NCBI GenBank assembly: GCA_018644745.1
Contig: JABGPX010000703.1
Coordinates: 1-13,347, forward strand
Direction of reading: 5' to 3'
Origin: Spirochaetales bacterium
Lineage (GTDB): Bacteria; Spirochaetota; Spirochaetia; ARS1246
Length of the DNA: 13,347 bases
In this document: positions 1 through 8,016 of the stretch, one piece after another
How the letters are laid out: each line of letters begins with the position of its first letter
Numbering within the stretch: the first letter of the stretch is position 1
The notes under the pieces: generated by a model
What the model saw: only the letters and a program-made list of their open reading frames with translations
What the model was told of the DNA's origin: nothing
Databases searched by the model: none
Made by a program: the position numbers and the translations under genes

Positions 1-2145
1 GTACTAGTTTTTACACTTGCGATGATTACTGGCGGTGTTTTTGCCGATGTAAACCTGCCGACCGAGGTGAAGGCTAATCAGGGACCCAATTTGGATCTAC
101 TGGATCCGATTCATGATTACCTTTCCGGTCGACCCTGGCTCATAGCCGAAGGGCTGGATCCGGGACTGGCGAGTAAACCCGGATGGGATGTGCTTACCCG
201 GCAGGAACGCGGCACGCTGAATGGCGGCGGAATCGGTTCCGGCGGCGGTGTCGGATCATCGATTAATCCTTCACTGCAGGCATCCGGCGGCGGTTTCCTC
301 GTTCCTTTTCGCAGCCCCGGACCGGCGTTCAGCAGAGACCTGCTCATAAGCCGCGATATGAGCGGATCACCCATACAGACCGAACCTACAATTGCGGTAA
401 ATCCGGACGACCCCGATCATATCGTTGTAGCTATGATCGATTATAATTTCCCATCAAATTCATCTTATGTCTCCTACGATGCGGGAGCCACGTGGGAAGG
501 CCCCAACCAGACAGGCTATCTGATCGATGACAGAGTTTCCGGCGGTGATCCTGTGCTTGCGTTTGATTCCAAGGGTAATATATACATGACCAGCATCTCC
601 ATCGGTGTCGAAGAGTTTTCCATCGGCCCGGTTAATACCAGCTCTGTGGTTTCGAGCATTGCTCTATCGAAATCATCAGACGGCGGCTACAGCTGGCCAC
701 AGATAATTTCAACCGACCGGAGCAAGGTTACCATCGCAGATCAGCAGATAGATCCAAGCGGCAGATTGAGAGGCACTGTTTCAGCAGGCTTTCTCGATAA
801 ACCGTGGATGGCCATTGGCCCGAACAAAGAAAATCCGGCAAAAGAGTCAATTTATCTGAGTTATATCCATTTTGAGACTTTTTATGACATTGTTTATACA
901 GGGGAGCTGCCGCTGCTATTGGGCCGGGAGATGTCCACAACCGTAAAGCTGGTTCGTTCGGATGATGAGGGCCTCACCTGGACTGATCCGGTCAACGTGA
1001 GTCCGACGGTACGGAGAGTTTTTGGATCCGTCGGCGGCGGCTCTGATACTCCTGGAATGTTTGGCAGCGACCGGGTTCTACAGGGCGGGAGACCGACAGT
1101 AGATTCACTCGGCAACGTGTATGTTGCGTGGCTTGATAGTACCGACGACGGCAGCATGGAAGGTATAGGGGAATATCATTTTGCCTCATCTACCGATGGA
1201 GGAGTTACCTTTTCTGAGGAGATTATAGCGGCCACTTTTAACGAACTGCCTTTCCAGCCTCGAAACGCTTTTTTTCGCTATTGGGGCGGCTCGTTCCCGA
1301 GACTCGAAGCGGGCACGAACGGTGAGCTTTATCTTGTTTATACCGCTCGACCATCAGCAAAACCTGCGGATGACGGGGATGTGTTTTTCATCCGCTCTCT
1401 TGATCGCGGCGAAACCTGGAGTACCCCGATCGCTCTGAATGATGATGAGGGCAACAGCCTTCAATTCTTTCCAGAAATTGCCGTTGGTCCCGACGGTGTT
1501 ATACACGTGATGTGGGGAGATATGAGGGATGATCCGGCTCATCTTCGGTATCATATCTATTACACTACCTCCACCGACAGCGGCGAAACCTGGGGCTTTG
1601 AACTCGAGGAGCTTTCTCTCGAGGTTGGAGATACCCGGGTATCTGATTTCTCTACCAATCCAAACAGGGCTTTCCCATATGGGCTATTTCTTGGAGATTA
1701 TTTTGGTATTGCCGCGTCTGAAGAAGATGTATACATGGTGTGGGCTGATGGCCGTCTCGCGGAGTTTGGAGGGGTAAACCAGAAAATAGCATTTTCGAGA
1801 GGAAAGGCTATGCGATCTCCTGATATCTATGTTTCGCCCTCCGCAGGCGCGGGCGGGCAGAATATTACGGTACAGGGCTTCAACTTCCAGCCTGATATGA
1901 ATATTTATATTCAATTGCAGGATGCCACAATTTCTATTGCTAGGACAAACAGGGAAGGCCGTTTCTCCGCCGGGATATATATCCCGATTACCGGTGAAGG
2001 CGCTCAGAACCTCAGGGTTTTTGATGAGTCGGGAAACTTCGCCACAACCTCCTTTTATACGGAATTCGGATTCGGGACTATACAGAGTCTTTATGAGGAC
2101 CTTCTCGAAGAGGTACAAGCGCTGAGCAGGAGTCTGGAGGATTGA
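1..2145 (+). CDS. Secreted six-Asp-box (BNR) beta-propeller protein with C-terminal IPT/TIG-like domain, 5' end outside window
   Basis: The reading frame is open back to base 1, and the seven codons before the first ATG (22) continue a hydrophobic signal peptide (VLVFTLAMITGGVFA, likely cut before DVNLP). The true start is therefore left of the window and the ATG at 22 is internal. Numbering from that Met, residues 64-92 form a Gly-rich linker. Six Asp-boxes of the S-x-D-x-G-x-T-W type follow at 151, 218, 313, 390, 459 and 517, as expected for a six-bladed sialidase-like propeller. Residues about 600-685 look like an IPT/TIG or related beta-sandwich (NITVQGFNF), and the last 20 residues look helical. 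I do not see the FRIP/RIP motif or a clear arginine triad of true sialidases, so sialidase activity is not supported; a binding or scaffold role outside the cytoplasm is equally likely. The stop overlaps the next start, which implies translational coupling to the transporter. Confidence 0.85.
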   Translation, partial: VLVFTLAMITGGVFADVNLPTEVKANQGPNLDLLDPIHDYLSGRPWLIAEGLDPGLASKPGWDVLTRQERGTLNGGGIGSGGGVGSSINPSLQASGGGFLVPFRSPGPAFSRDLLISRDMSGSPIQTEPTIAVNPDDPDHIVVAMIDYNFPSNSSYVSYDAGATWEGPNQTGYLIDDRVSGGDPVLAFDSKGNIYMTSISIGVEEFSIGPVNTSSVVSSIALSKSSDGGYSWPQIISTDRSKVTIADQQIDPSGRLRGTVSAGFLDKPWMAIGPNKENPAKESIYLSYIHFETFYDIVYTGELPLLLGREMSTTVKLVRSDDEGLTWTDPVNVSPTVRRVFGSVGGGSDTPGMFGSDRVLQGGRPTVDSLGNVYVAWLDSTDDGSMEGIGEYHFASSTDGGVTFSEEIIAATFNELPFQPRNAFFRYWGGSFPRLEAGTNGELYLVYTARPSAKPADDGDVFFIRSLDRGETWSTPIALNDDEGNSLQFFPEIAVGPDGVIHVMWGDMRDDPAHLRYHIYYTTSTDSGETWGFELEELSLEVGDTRVSDFSTNPNRAFPYGLFLGDYFGIAASEEDVYMVWADGRLAEFGGVNQKIAFSRGKAMRSPDIYVSPSAGAGGQNITVQGFNFQPDMNIYIQLQDATISIARTNREGRFSAGIYIPITGEGAQNLRVFDESGNFATTSFYTEFGFGTIQSLYEDLLEEVQALSRSLED
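2136..2140 (+). promoter_or_regulatory. Shine-Dalgarno GGAGG deciding the start of the permuted binding protein
   Basis: GGAGG lies 1 nt before a possible TTG (2142), 4 nt before an ATG (2145) and 7 nt before a second ATG (2148). The TTG is too close to be used, so the start is 2145 or 2148, with 2148 at the best spacing. The upstream TGA (2143-2145) overlaps the ATG at 2145 by one base (TGATG), a typical coupling junction. Confidence 0.7.
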
Positions 2146-2147
2146 TG

Positions 2148-4535
2148 ATGCATCTTCTCATTCGAAGAGTTCTAATACCAGCGGCCATCTTTGCTTTTTT
2201 ACTGGCCGGCTTTACTGCCTTCGGGCAAACCCCGCCGCATGACAAGCCCGGACCGGCGTCGGATAAACTGTTGTTTCGAGCTTTTGACGTGGATCGGGCT
2301 TCGCGGGATCTTCAAGCGGGTAACATGGATCTCTACATGTTTGGTCTTAAGATTGATGCCGCTGAAAGGCTGCAGCGAGATGATAAATTTAGTCTGTACC
2401 AGGCACCGGCGTCCACGGTATCCCTTCTTTTGAATCCCGCATCGGCACCTAGAGGGGAACTCAATCCGTTTTCCATTCCCGATGTTCGCCGGGCCGTACA
2501 GTTTCTTATAAACCGTGAGTTCATTGCACAGGATATTTACCGCGGAACAGCCTCTCCAATGATTTCTCATGTGAGTCCACAGGATCATGATTATCTTACC
2601 GTTTACGATATCGAGGCAGCATCCGGCATCACATTCGATCCGGATTACGCTAGAGCTCTTATTAGTGAGGCTATGACCGACGCAGGCGCAAAGAAGGAAG
2701 GCGGTAGTTGGATCTTCGGAGGCCAGCCGGTCCGAATCAAGTTGATCGGCCGTGTGGAAGATGAACGAAGAAATATCGCCGACTTGCTTAGAGCCGAACT
2801 CGAACGAGTAGGTTTTCAAGTCGCCGTAAATTACATGCCCTTTGCGGCGGCGATTAACTCGGTGTATTCTACCGATCCCGCGACTTTTCAGTGGCACATT
2901 TATACCGAAGGGTGGGGCAGGTCGTCTCTCAGCCGTTACGATTTTGCGACGGTAAACAGCATGAGCGCGCCCTGGCTCGGAAACATGCCGGGCTGGCAGG
3001 AAATCGGATTCTGGCAGTATATGCAGGATGAGCTTGATGACCTGGGCAAGAAGCTCTTCCGTGGAGAGTTTCGAACGGAAGAAGAGCGGGACACTATTTA
3101 TAGAAGAATGACCGAACTGAGTATCGATGAATCCGTCCGAATTTGGCTCGTAACCGCTGTGAATAGTTTTCCCGCACGAGCCGATGTTGAAGGCATCTCC
3201 CGTGATCCTGTAGCCGGGCTGCGGTCGATGCGGACTCTTCGCGAAGCCTATATTCCCGGAAAAAGCGAATTAAAGGTCGGACACCTCTGGGTGTGGACTG
3301 AACGGACAACCTGGAATCCGATCGGCGGAATCAGTGATGTGTACAGTGCCGATATCTGGAAGTATCTCCACGATTCCCCGCTTGCTAACCATCCTTTTAC
3401 GGGTGTCCCGGAACCAATCCGGGCAGATTTTGAGATAGCAACTTCGGGTCCGGATCGATCTATCACAATTCCCGCGGATGCTATGCTGTGGAATGCAGAA
3501 CGAGACGAATGGCAGAGCGCCGGCGGCGGTCGGGCAATAAGCAAGGTTACCTTCGACTACAGCAAGTATTTCGATTCTAAATGGCATCACGGTGAGCCGA
3601 TCACAATGGCAGACGTGGTTTATTCAATCGCCCAGGGATATGAGCTGGCCTACGATAAAAATAAGTCACGAATAGAAGTGGCCATCGGTATAACTTCTCG
3701 GCCTTTTCTCGAGACTTTTCGAGGCTATCGGGTAATCGATGAAAGCCGCCTTGAGGTGTACGTGGATTACTGGCACTTCGAAAAGAACCTTATAGCCGGG
3801 TATGCCAGCCCCGTTTCATTGTCGATGCCCTGGGAAGTACTTGCGGCAATGGATGATCTGGTTTTTGAACAGCGCAGGGCCGCTTATAGTGCGACCGCCG
3901 GCTCCCGTTTCAATGTTCCCTGGATCAGCCTTGTGATGGATAGAGATGCGAATCTGGTGGAGAGAACTCTGAAGACATTCAAAAAAGAGCAAACAATTCC
4001 AAAGGGAGTCTTTGATATAGGGCCCGTCGATCTGGTCAGCCAATCAGCCGCTGCCGATAGATATCAAGCTTCTCTCGATTGGGTATCAGATTACGGTCAT
4101 ATGGTAATCAGCAACGGGCCGTTTTATCTTTCCAGGTATGATCCTCCGGCGCAGTTCGCCGAACTCACGGCTTTTCGCGATCCAACTTACCCTTATCGCC
4201 CCGGTGATTGGTATTTTGGGGATCCGCCGGCGTTCAACATCGAGCCGGTTCAAGGTGTGCAGGTGACGCCAGGCGAGGACGCGATTGTAACAATCAGTGT
4301 GAACGGACCCGGGAAACTCGGGCTCCGTTACTTGCTTGTCGATCCTGTAACGCGGGAGGTTGTGCTCAAAGAAGAGGCCGTGGAGACAGGGTCACGAGGG
4401 ATTTTTAGCGTGACAATTCCCGGCAAGATTTCCGATGGGCTGTTTCCCGGATTATATGAGCTTTCACTCGTCGCATACAGCGACTCGGTAGCCACCGTGA
4501 CCGACCGCAGCGTGGATGTAGACGTAACCGACTAG
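2148..4535 (+). CDS. Family 5 (Opp/Dpp-type) ABC solute-binding protein with circularly permuted segment order
   Basis: This is the predicted periplasmic binding protein of the importer encoded just downstream. The start at 2148 (795 aa) is chosen from Shine-Dalgarno spacing; 2145 is possible. A signal peptide covers residues 1-26 (LIRR, then a hydrophobic stretch ending TAFG) with no lipobox Cys. Straight after it come blocks that belong to the second half of ordinary OppA/DppA proteins: DKLLFRAFDVD and LQAGNMDLY (39-63), FSIPDVRRAVQFLINREFI (about 108-126), EDERRNIADLLRAELERVGF (204-223) and QWHIYTEGWG (248-257). From about residue 373 the normally N-terminal blocks follow: KVGHLWVWTERTTWNP (376-391), WHHGEPITMADVVYS (479-493) and SNGPFYLSRYDPP (655 on). 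Residues 698-795 form an additional beta-rich, Ig-like tail. Ordinary members are about 500-600 aa. The family call is firm. The permutation is my reading of motif order, and the ligand is unknown. Confidence 0.85.
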   Translation: MHLLIRRVLIPAAIFAFLLAGFTAFGQTPPHDKPGPASDKLLFRAFDVDRASRDLQAGNMDLYMFGLKIDAAERLQRDDKFSLYQAPASTVSLLLNPASAPRGELNPFSIPDVRRAVQFLINREFIAQDIYRGTASPMISHVSPQDHDYLTVYDIEAASGITFDPDYARALISEAMTDAGAKKEGGSWIFGGQPVRIKLIGRVEDERRNIADLLRAELERVGFQVAVNYMPFAAAINSVYSTDPATFQWHIYTEGWGRSSLSRYDFATVNSMSAPWLGNMPGWQEIGFWQYMQDELDDLGKKLFRGEFRTEEERDTIYRRMTELSIDESVRIWLVTAVNSFPARADVEGISRDPVAGLRSMRTLREAYIPGKSELKVGHLWVWTERTTWNPIGGISDVYSADIWKYLHDSPLANHPFTGVPEPIRADFEIATSGPDRSITIPADAMLWNAERDEWQSAGGGRAISKVTFDYSKYFDSKWHHGEPITMADVVYSIAQGYELAYDKNKSRIEVAIGITSRPFLETFRGYRVIDESRLEVYVDYWHFEKNLIAGYASPVSLSMPWEVLAAMDDLVFEQRRAAYSATAGSRFNVPWISLVMDRDANLVERTLKTFKKEQTIPKGVFDIGPVDLVSQSAAADRYQASLDWVSDYGHMVISNGPFYLSRYDPPAQFAELTAFRDPTYPYRPGDWYFGDPPAFNIEPVQGVQVTPGEDAIVTISVNGPGKLGLRYLLVDPVTREVVLKEEAVETGSRGIFSVTIPGKISDGLFPGLYELSLVAYSDSVATVTDRSVDVDVTD

Positions 4536-4536
4536 G

Positions 4537-5589
4537 ATGCAGATTCTCAGGCGTCTGCTCGTAAAAGGGCTGACAATGCTGGCGGTGCTGCTTGTCGTCC
4601 AGTTTCTTGTAGTGATAACTCTTGGAGCTACCGGGTATTCCGACCGCATGCTCGACGCGGTAATCAGCGAGCAGCTCAGAGCTATACGCCCATCTCTTGC
4701 TGAAACTATTCGCGACCCGGACCGGCTTGAAGAAGCTCTCACTGCCCAGAAAGTGGACCTTGAGATGCTCTACGGGCTTGATCGGCCCTGGTTTACCCGG
4801 CTGCCGGGAATGGTGTTTCGTGTCTTTTCGCTTGATCTGGGAGAAGCGCACACCCTGAGGAGCTCGAGCGGAAGCAACCGTGTCTCGGAAATCGTTCTCG
4901 AACGTATTCCGAAATCGATGCTGCTGCTTACTACCTCAATGGTTATAACCGCTGCGGTGGGGCTTCTGGTAGGTGCGCGGCTCTCCAGCCGGGCCGGAAC
5001 AAGGCTCGATCGAACGATTTCCAGCCTTTCGGCTGTTTCTTATGCTTTCCCGACATGGTGGGTCGGCATTCTCATGATCCTTTTCTTTTCTTTTCGTTTA
5101 GGCATTTTACCTTCGGGAGGAATGTACAGCGCCCCCCCGCCCGAGGGAGGTTTCCTCCGTTTCCTCGATCTTCTTTATCATGCCCTTTTGCCGGTCTTTA
5201 CTCTGGTTCTCGCCGGTATCGGGCCGTATGTGTATGTAGTAAGGACTATCGCAATCAATATCGCTCAGTCCGACCATGTTACTGTAGCCAGAGCAAAAGG
5301 CTTGAGTGATGGGCTGGTTTCCAGACGACATATCCTGCGTGTTGCGGCCCCTCCTATTGTAACCGGCCTGATTATGGGATTTGCCGGCACACTTGGCGGG
5401 TCGATACTTGTCGAGACGGTATTTAATTGGCAGGGAATGGGTAGATTGTACTATGAGGCTATCGCGGGCACGCCTGATGAAATGGTAATTGTGGCTCTGA
5501 CATTTGTATATACATTGCTGTATGTCGCGGCCCGGATGATTCTCGAAGTTCTGTATATTTTTCTGGATCCGAGGGTGCGGTATGGCTGA
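4537..5589 (+). CDS. ABC transporter permease, DppB/OppB type
   Basis: First of the two membrane-channel subunits of a peptide-type importer (BPD_transp_1 fold), 350 aa. It has an N-terminal membrane helix at about residues 9-30, then an extracytoplasmic stretch of about 95 residues that includes LYGLDRPWFTRLPGM. The multi-helix core begins near residue 127. The cytoplasmic EAA loop that contacts the ATPase is at about 249-270 (TVARAKGLSDGLVSRRHILR). FPTWWVGILMILFF, LGILPSGGM and the C-terminal LDPRVRYG are typical of DppB/OppB. The ATG lies 1 nt after the upstream stop with no good Shine-Dalgarno motif of its own, so translation probably depends on re-initiation from the binding-protein gene. 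DppB and OppB cannot be told apart here, so no symbol is given. Confidence 0.93.
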   Translation: MQILRRLLVKGLTMLAVLLVVQFLVVITLGATGYSDRMLDAVISEQLRAIRPSLAETIRDPDRLEEALTAQKVDLEMLYGLDRPWFTRLPGMVFRVFSLDLGEAHTLRSSSGSNRVSEIVLERIPKSMLLLTTSMVITAAVGLLVGARLSSRAGTRLDRTISSLSAVSYAFPTWWVGILMILFFSFRLGILPSGGMYSAPPPEGGFLRFLDLLYHALLPVFTLVLAGIGPYVYVVRTIAINIAQSDHVTVARAKGLSDGLVSRRHILRVAAPPIVTGLIMGFAGTLGGSILVETVFNWQGMGRLYYEAIAGTPDEMVIVALTFVYTLLYVAARMILEVLYIFLDPRVRYG

Positions 5590-7030
5590 GAAACAGTTTC
5601 GGTCAATTGTAAAGGAGCTCTGGAAGAGCGGCCCCGGGAAAGCCGGGGTTATACTGCTCGGAATTCTTATCCTCACCTCGCTCATCGTCGTAGTTACCTA
5701 TCCGCGCAACTTCGGCTCCGACTATTGGGCCAATCCGGGATATTGGGCGGATAACCCCAAATCTGCTCCGCCTGTGTGGGCGGGTATATTTCGCAACGAA
5801 AAGGGCCCCCGGCACGTTATTCTCGATATGCAGGAGCCGGCGGTTGAGGAATCTACCGGCAGAGCTTTCCGGCGGATTTACCGATCCACATTCGAAATTA
5901 CCTCCGGAGAGGCGCCTTCATTTCTTTCAATTTCGGTATCCACCGTGGAATACTCCCGCCGACCACCGATCCTTTCCTCCGTACTTATAAGACCGGACGG
6001 CACCGAGCTTGTTTTATCCAGGGAAGTTGTCAGCGGTCCCCGAAAGAGTGAAGAAAGTCCGTACGCCCGCTATGAAAACGAGCCCCTTCGTATCGCGGTG
6101 AGCAGCGAAGACCGGGTTCTCGACGGGTTGCTGGAGATCCTGATATCCGCGGACGGCGGAAAGTCATCCCGGACAGATATTGAAAAATCACTGGAATCCG
6201 CAATTTTCAGCGAATTGCTGGATGACGGCTCTTTCTCAATATTAAAAGGTGAATATACTTTTGAGCTTCGGGTTCTTTTCGAAAGCGAAAAGGATCACCT
6301 GGAATCGGCCCGTTTTGTGCTCGGAGGCGCCGCATACGGAGCCATGGGAACCGATGCTCTTGGGAGAAATCTGGCCGTGGGGCTGCTATACGGCTTACCG
6401 GTGGCTCTGCTTATCGGCGTGGCGACCGCCACAATCAGCACCATTATAGGTATGTCCCTTGGAATGATGAGCGGATATTCAGGCGGGTGGGTTGATTTGC
6501 TCATCCAACGGGCCGCGGACATTGTAGCGAATATACCCGTACTGCCGCTTCTGATTTTTCTGGTGTTTATCGGAGGATCGAAGCTTTGGCTCATTCTGCT
6601 CGTTTTGATCGCTTTCAGCTGGCCGGGTCTTACCATTATGGTTCGAACAATGGTGCTTCAGCTGCGAACCGGGCTCGAAGTGGAGTCGGCAAAGGCGCTT
6701 GGAGCTTCGAGTTTTCGTATAGTGTTTAAGCATATTATGCCTCATGCCGCTTCTTATGTGCTTGCCCAGCTCGTTTTCTTTGCTCCTTCGGCGATCCTCG
6801 CGGAAGCGGGATTGAGTTTTCTTGGACTCGGGGATCCATCGATTCCGACCTGGGGACAGATTCTCGAGTATGGTTTTAGAACTGGAGCGGTCTTTCTAGG
6901 ATACTGGTGGTGGATAATACCGCCTGGTCTGCTTATTGTTCTTACAGCGGTTACATTTATGTTTCTGGCTCTTGGATTGGAACCGGTTGTTGATCCGCGG
7001 TTGAGAGGGAAAAGATCGTGGCATTTTTAG
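5582..7030 (+). CDS. ABC transporter permease, DppC/OppC type, with large extracytoplasmic insert
   Basis: Second channel subunit of the importer. The core is typical of DppC/OppC: GTDALGRN at 256-263, the EAA loop at about 366-387 (EVESAKALGASSFRIVFKH, then IMP), then LAEAGLSFLGLGDPSIPTWG and a C-terminal DPRLRG. At 482 aa it is far longer than the usual 280-320. The excess lies between the first membrane helix (about 19-38) and the core: residues about 40-250, predicted to be extracytoplasmic, with YWADNPKSAPPVW near its start followed by alternating beta-like segments (FEITSGEAPSFLSISVSTVE, SVLIRPDGTELVLS). I recall similar enlarged permeases in archaea and Chloroflexi, but that is memory, not a search. 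The start overlaps the previous gene by 8 nt (ATGGCTGA), with GAGG 7 nt upstream. Confidence 0.93.
   Translation: MAEKQFRSIVKELWKSGPGKAGVILLGILILTSLIVVVTYPRNFGSDYWANPGYWADNPKSAPPVWAGIFRNEKGPRHVILDMQEPAVEESTGRAFRRIYRSTFEITSGEAPSFLSISVSTVEYSRRPPILSSVLIRPDGTELVLSREVVSGPRKSEESPYARYENEPLRIAVSSEDRVLDGLLEILISADGGKSSRTDIEKSLESAIFSELLDDGSFSILKGEYTFELRVLFESEKDHLESARFVLGGAAYGAMGTDALGRNLAVGLLYGLPVALLIGVATATISTIIGMSLGMMSGYSGGWVDLLIQRAADIVANIPVLPLLIFLVFIGGSKLWLILLVLIAFSWPGLTIMVRTMVLQLRTGLEVESAKALGASSFRIVFKHIMPHAASYVLAQLVFFAPSAILAEAGLSFLGLGDPSIPTWGQILEYGFRTGAVFLGYWWWIIPPGLLIVLTAVTFMFLALGLEPVVDPRLRGKRSWHF
7003..7009 (+). promoter_or_regulatory. Shine-Dalgarno supporting a GTG start for the first ATPase
   Basis: GAGAGGG sits 8 nt before the GTG at 7018, inside the end of the preceding permease gene. 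This supports the GTG even though it creates a 13-nt overlap with the permease stop at 7028-7030. Confidence 0.65.
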
Positions 7031-8016
7031 AGGTCGAAGACCTGGAATTGGATTATGCCACCGACAACGGCCCGCTCAGAGCCGTAAATACGGTGAGTTT
7101 CTCGATGCTTGAACCGGGCACCGGTCTCGGCCTCATTGGCGAAACCGGAAGCGGGAAATCCAGCCTGGTCATGGCTCTGGCACGCATTCTGCCGAGAAAT
7201 GTAGACCGCTATGCCGGAGCTGTCAGACTCGACGGAACCGATATCATGGCTTATACAAATGACGAGTATCGCCGTTTGGTGAGATGGAATCAGATTTCTG
7301 TTGTTTTTCAGGGATCGATGAACGGTTTCAATCCTGTAGTGAAGATTGGAAAGCAGCTAGCCGAGAGGATCCTGCTCGAGCCCGGCGCAGACAAGCAGCA
7401 GGCTCATGAGAGGGTTCGCGGACTGCTCGAGGACGTGGGTCTTCCTCGGGATATATTCGACCGGTATGCTCATGAGCTTTCCGGAGGTATGAAGCAGCGT
7501 GCCGCGATCGCGATGGCGCTTTGTCTTGATCCTAAACTTATGATTCTCGATGAGCCGACGTCGGCTCTTGATGTGAGTGTTCAGGCCCAAATAATGAATT
7601 TGCTGAAGAAACTCAAATGGGAGCTCGGTATTTCGATGGTTTTTATTACCCATGACATTGCCTTGGCAAGCGAGCTGAGCGATCTTCTCGGGGTGATGTA
7701 TGCAGGTCAGTTGCGGGAATTCGGTCCGGCGGAGGATGTCATGCTTCATACTGAAGATCCATATACCCGCGATCTTCTTGCGAGCATACCCCGGCTTCAC
7801 GGAGAGGTTAAGCCGGGTTTTGTTTCCGGCACGGCCCCTGATCTTATACATCGGCCGCAAGGCTGCGCATTTCGGGAACGGTGCTCTGTGAGTTTTGACC
7901 GATGTAGAGAATCCGATCCTCCCCTTGCCATTGTTTCATCCGATAAAACAAATAGCCATTCTGCCAGGTGCTGGCTTGCCGGAAATAGATCCGAGTCTCA
8001 ATCGGAGGTCACATGA
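7018..8016 (+). CDS. ABC transporter ATP-binding protein, DppD/OppD type
   Basis: One of the two cytoplasmic ATPases that power the importer, 332 aa from a GTG start. Visible motifs are Walker A GETGSGKS (41-48), Q-loop Gln98, signature LSGGMKQR (154-161), Walker B LMILDEP with Asp178 and Glu179, D-loop SALD and H-loop His212. All catalytic residues are present. The C-terminal oligopeptide/dipeptide-transporter extension carries four cysteines (283, 289, 296, 318) in the spacing known from DppD/OppD proteins, a pattern associated with an iron-sulfur cluster in some members. The signature has Met in place of the usual Gln (LSGGM), which is common in DppD. It overlaps the permease by 13 nt and the next ATPase by 4 nt (ATGA), so the two ATPases should be made in step. 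Confidence 0.95.
   Translation: MAFLEVEDLELDYATDNGPLRAVNTVSFSMLEPGTGLGLIGETGSGKSSLVMALARILPRNVDRYAGAVRLDGTDIMAYTNDEYRRLVRWNQISVVFQGSMNGFNPVVKIGKQLAERILLEPGADKQQAHERVRGLLEDVGLPRDIFDRYAHELSGGMKQRAAIAMALCLDPKLMILDEPTSALDVSVQAQIMNLLKKLKWELGISMVFITHDIALASELSDLLGVMYAGQLREFGPAEDVMLHTEDPYTRDLLASIPRLHGEVKPGFVSGTAPDLIHRPQGCAFRERCSVSFDRCRESDPPLAIVSSDKTNSHSARCWLAGNRSESQSEVT
8004..8009 (+). promoter_or_regulatory. Shine-Dalgarno GGAGGT for the second ATPase
   Basis: GGAGGT lies 3 nt before the ATG at 8013, close but usable. The ATG overlaps the upstream stop as ATGA, so coupling may matter more than this site. Confidence 0.6.

Noticed and set aside
22..24. ATG as the true start of the propeller protein gene
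   Set aside because: The in-frame codons before it (VLVFTLA) extend the hydrophobic signal peptide, so the start lies left of the window.
2142..2144. TTG as start of the permuted binding protein
   Set aside because: It is only 1 nt from the GGAGG; the ATGs at 2145 and 2148 are better placed.
2199..2897. Minus-strand open frame of 232 codons opposite the permuted binding-protein gene
   Set aside because: The opposite strand holds a coherent family 5 binding protein with signal peptide and Shine-Dalgarno. The antisense translation shows no recognisable motif.
5107..5685. Minus-strand open frame of 192 codons across the permease junction
   Set aside because: It spans two well-supported permease genes on the other strand; the composition looks like a shadow frame.
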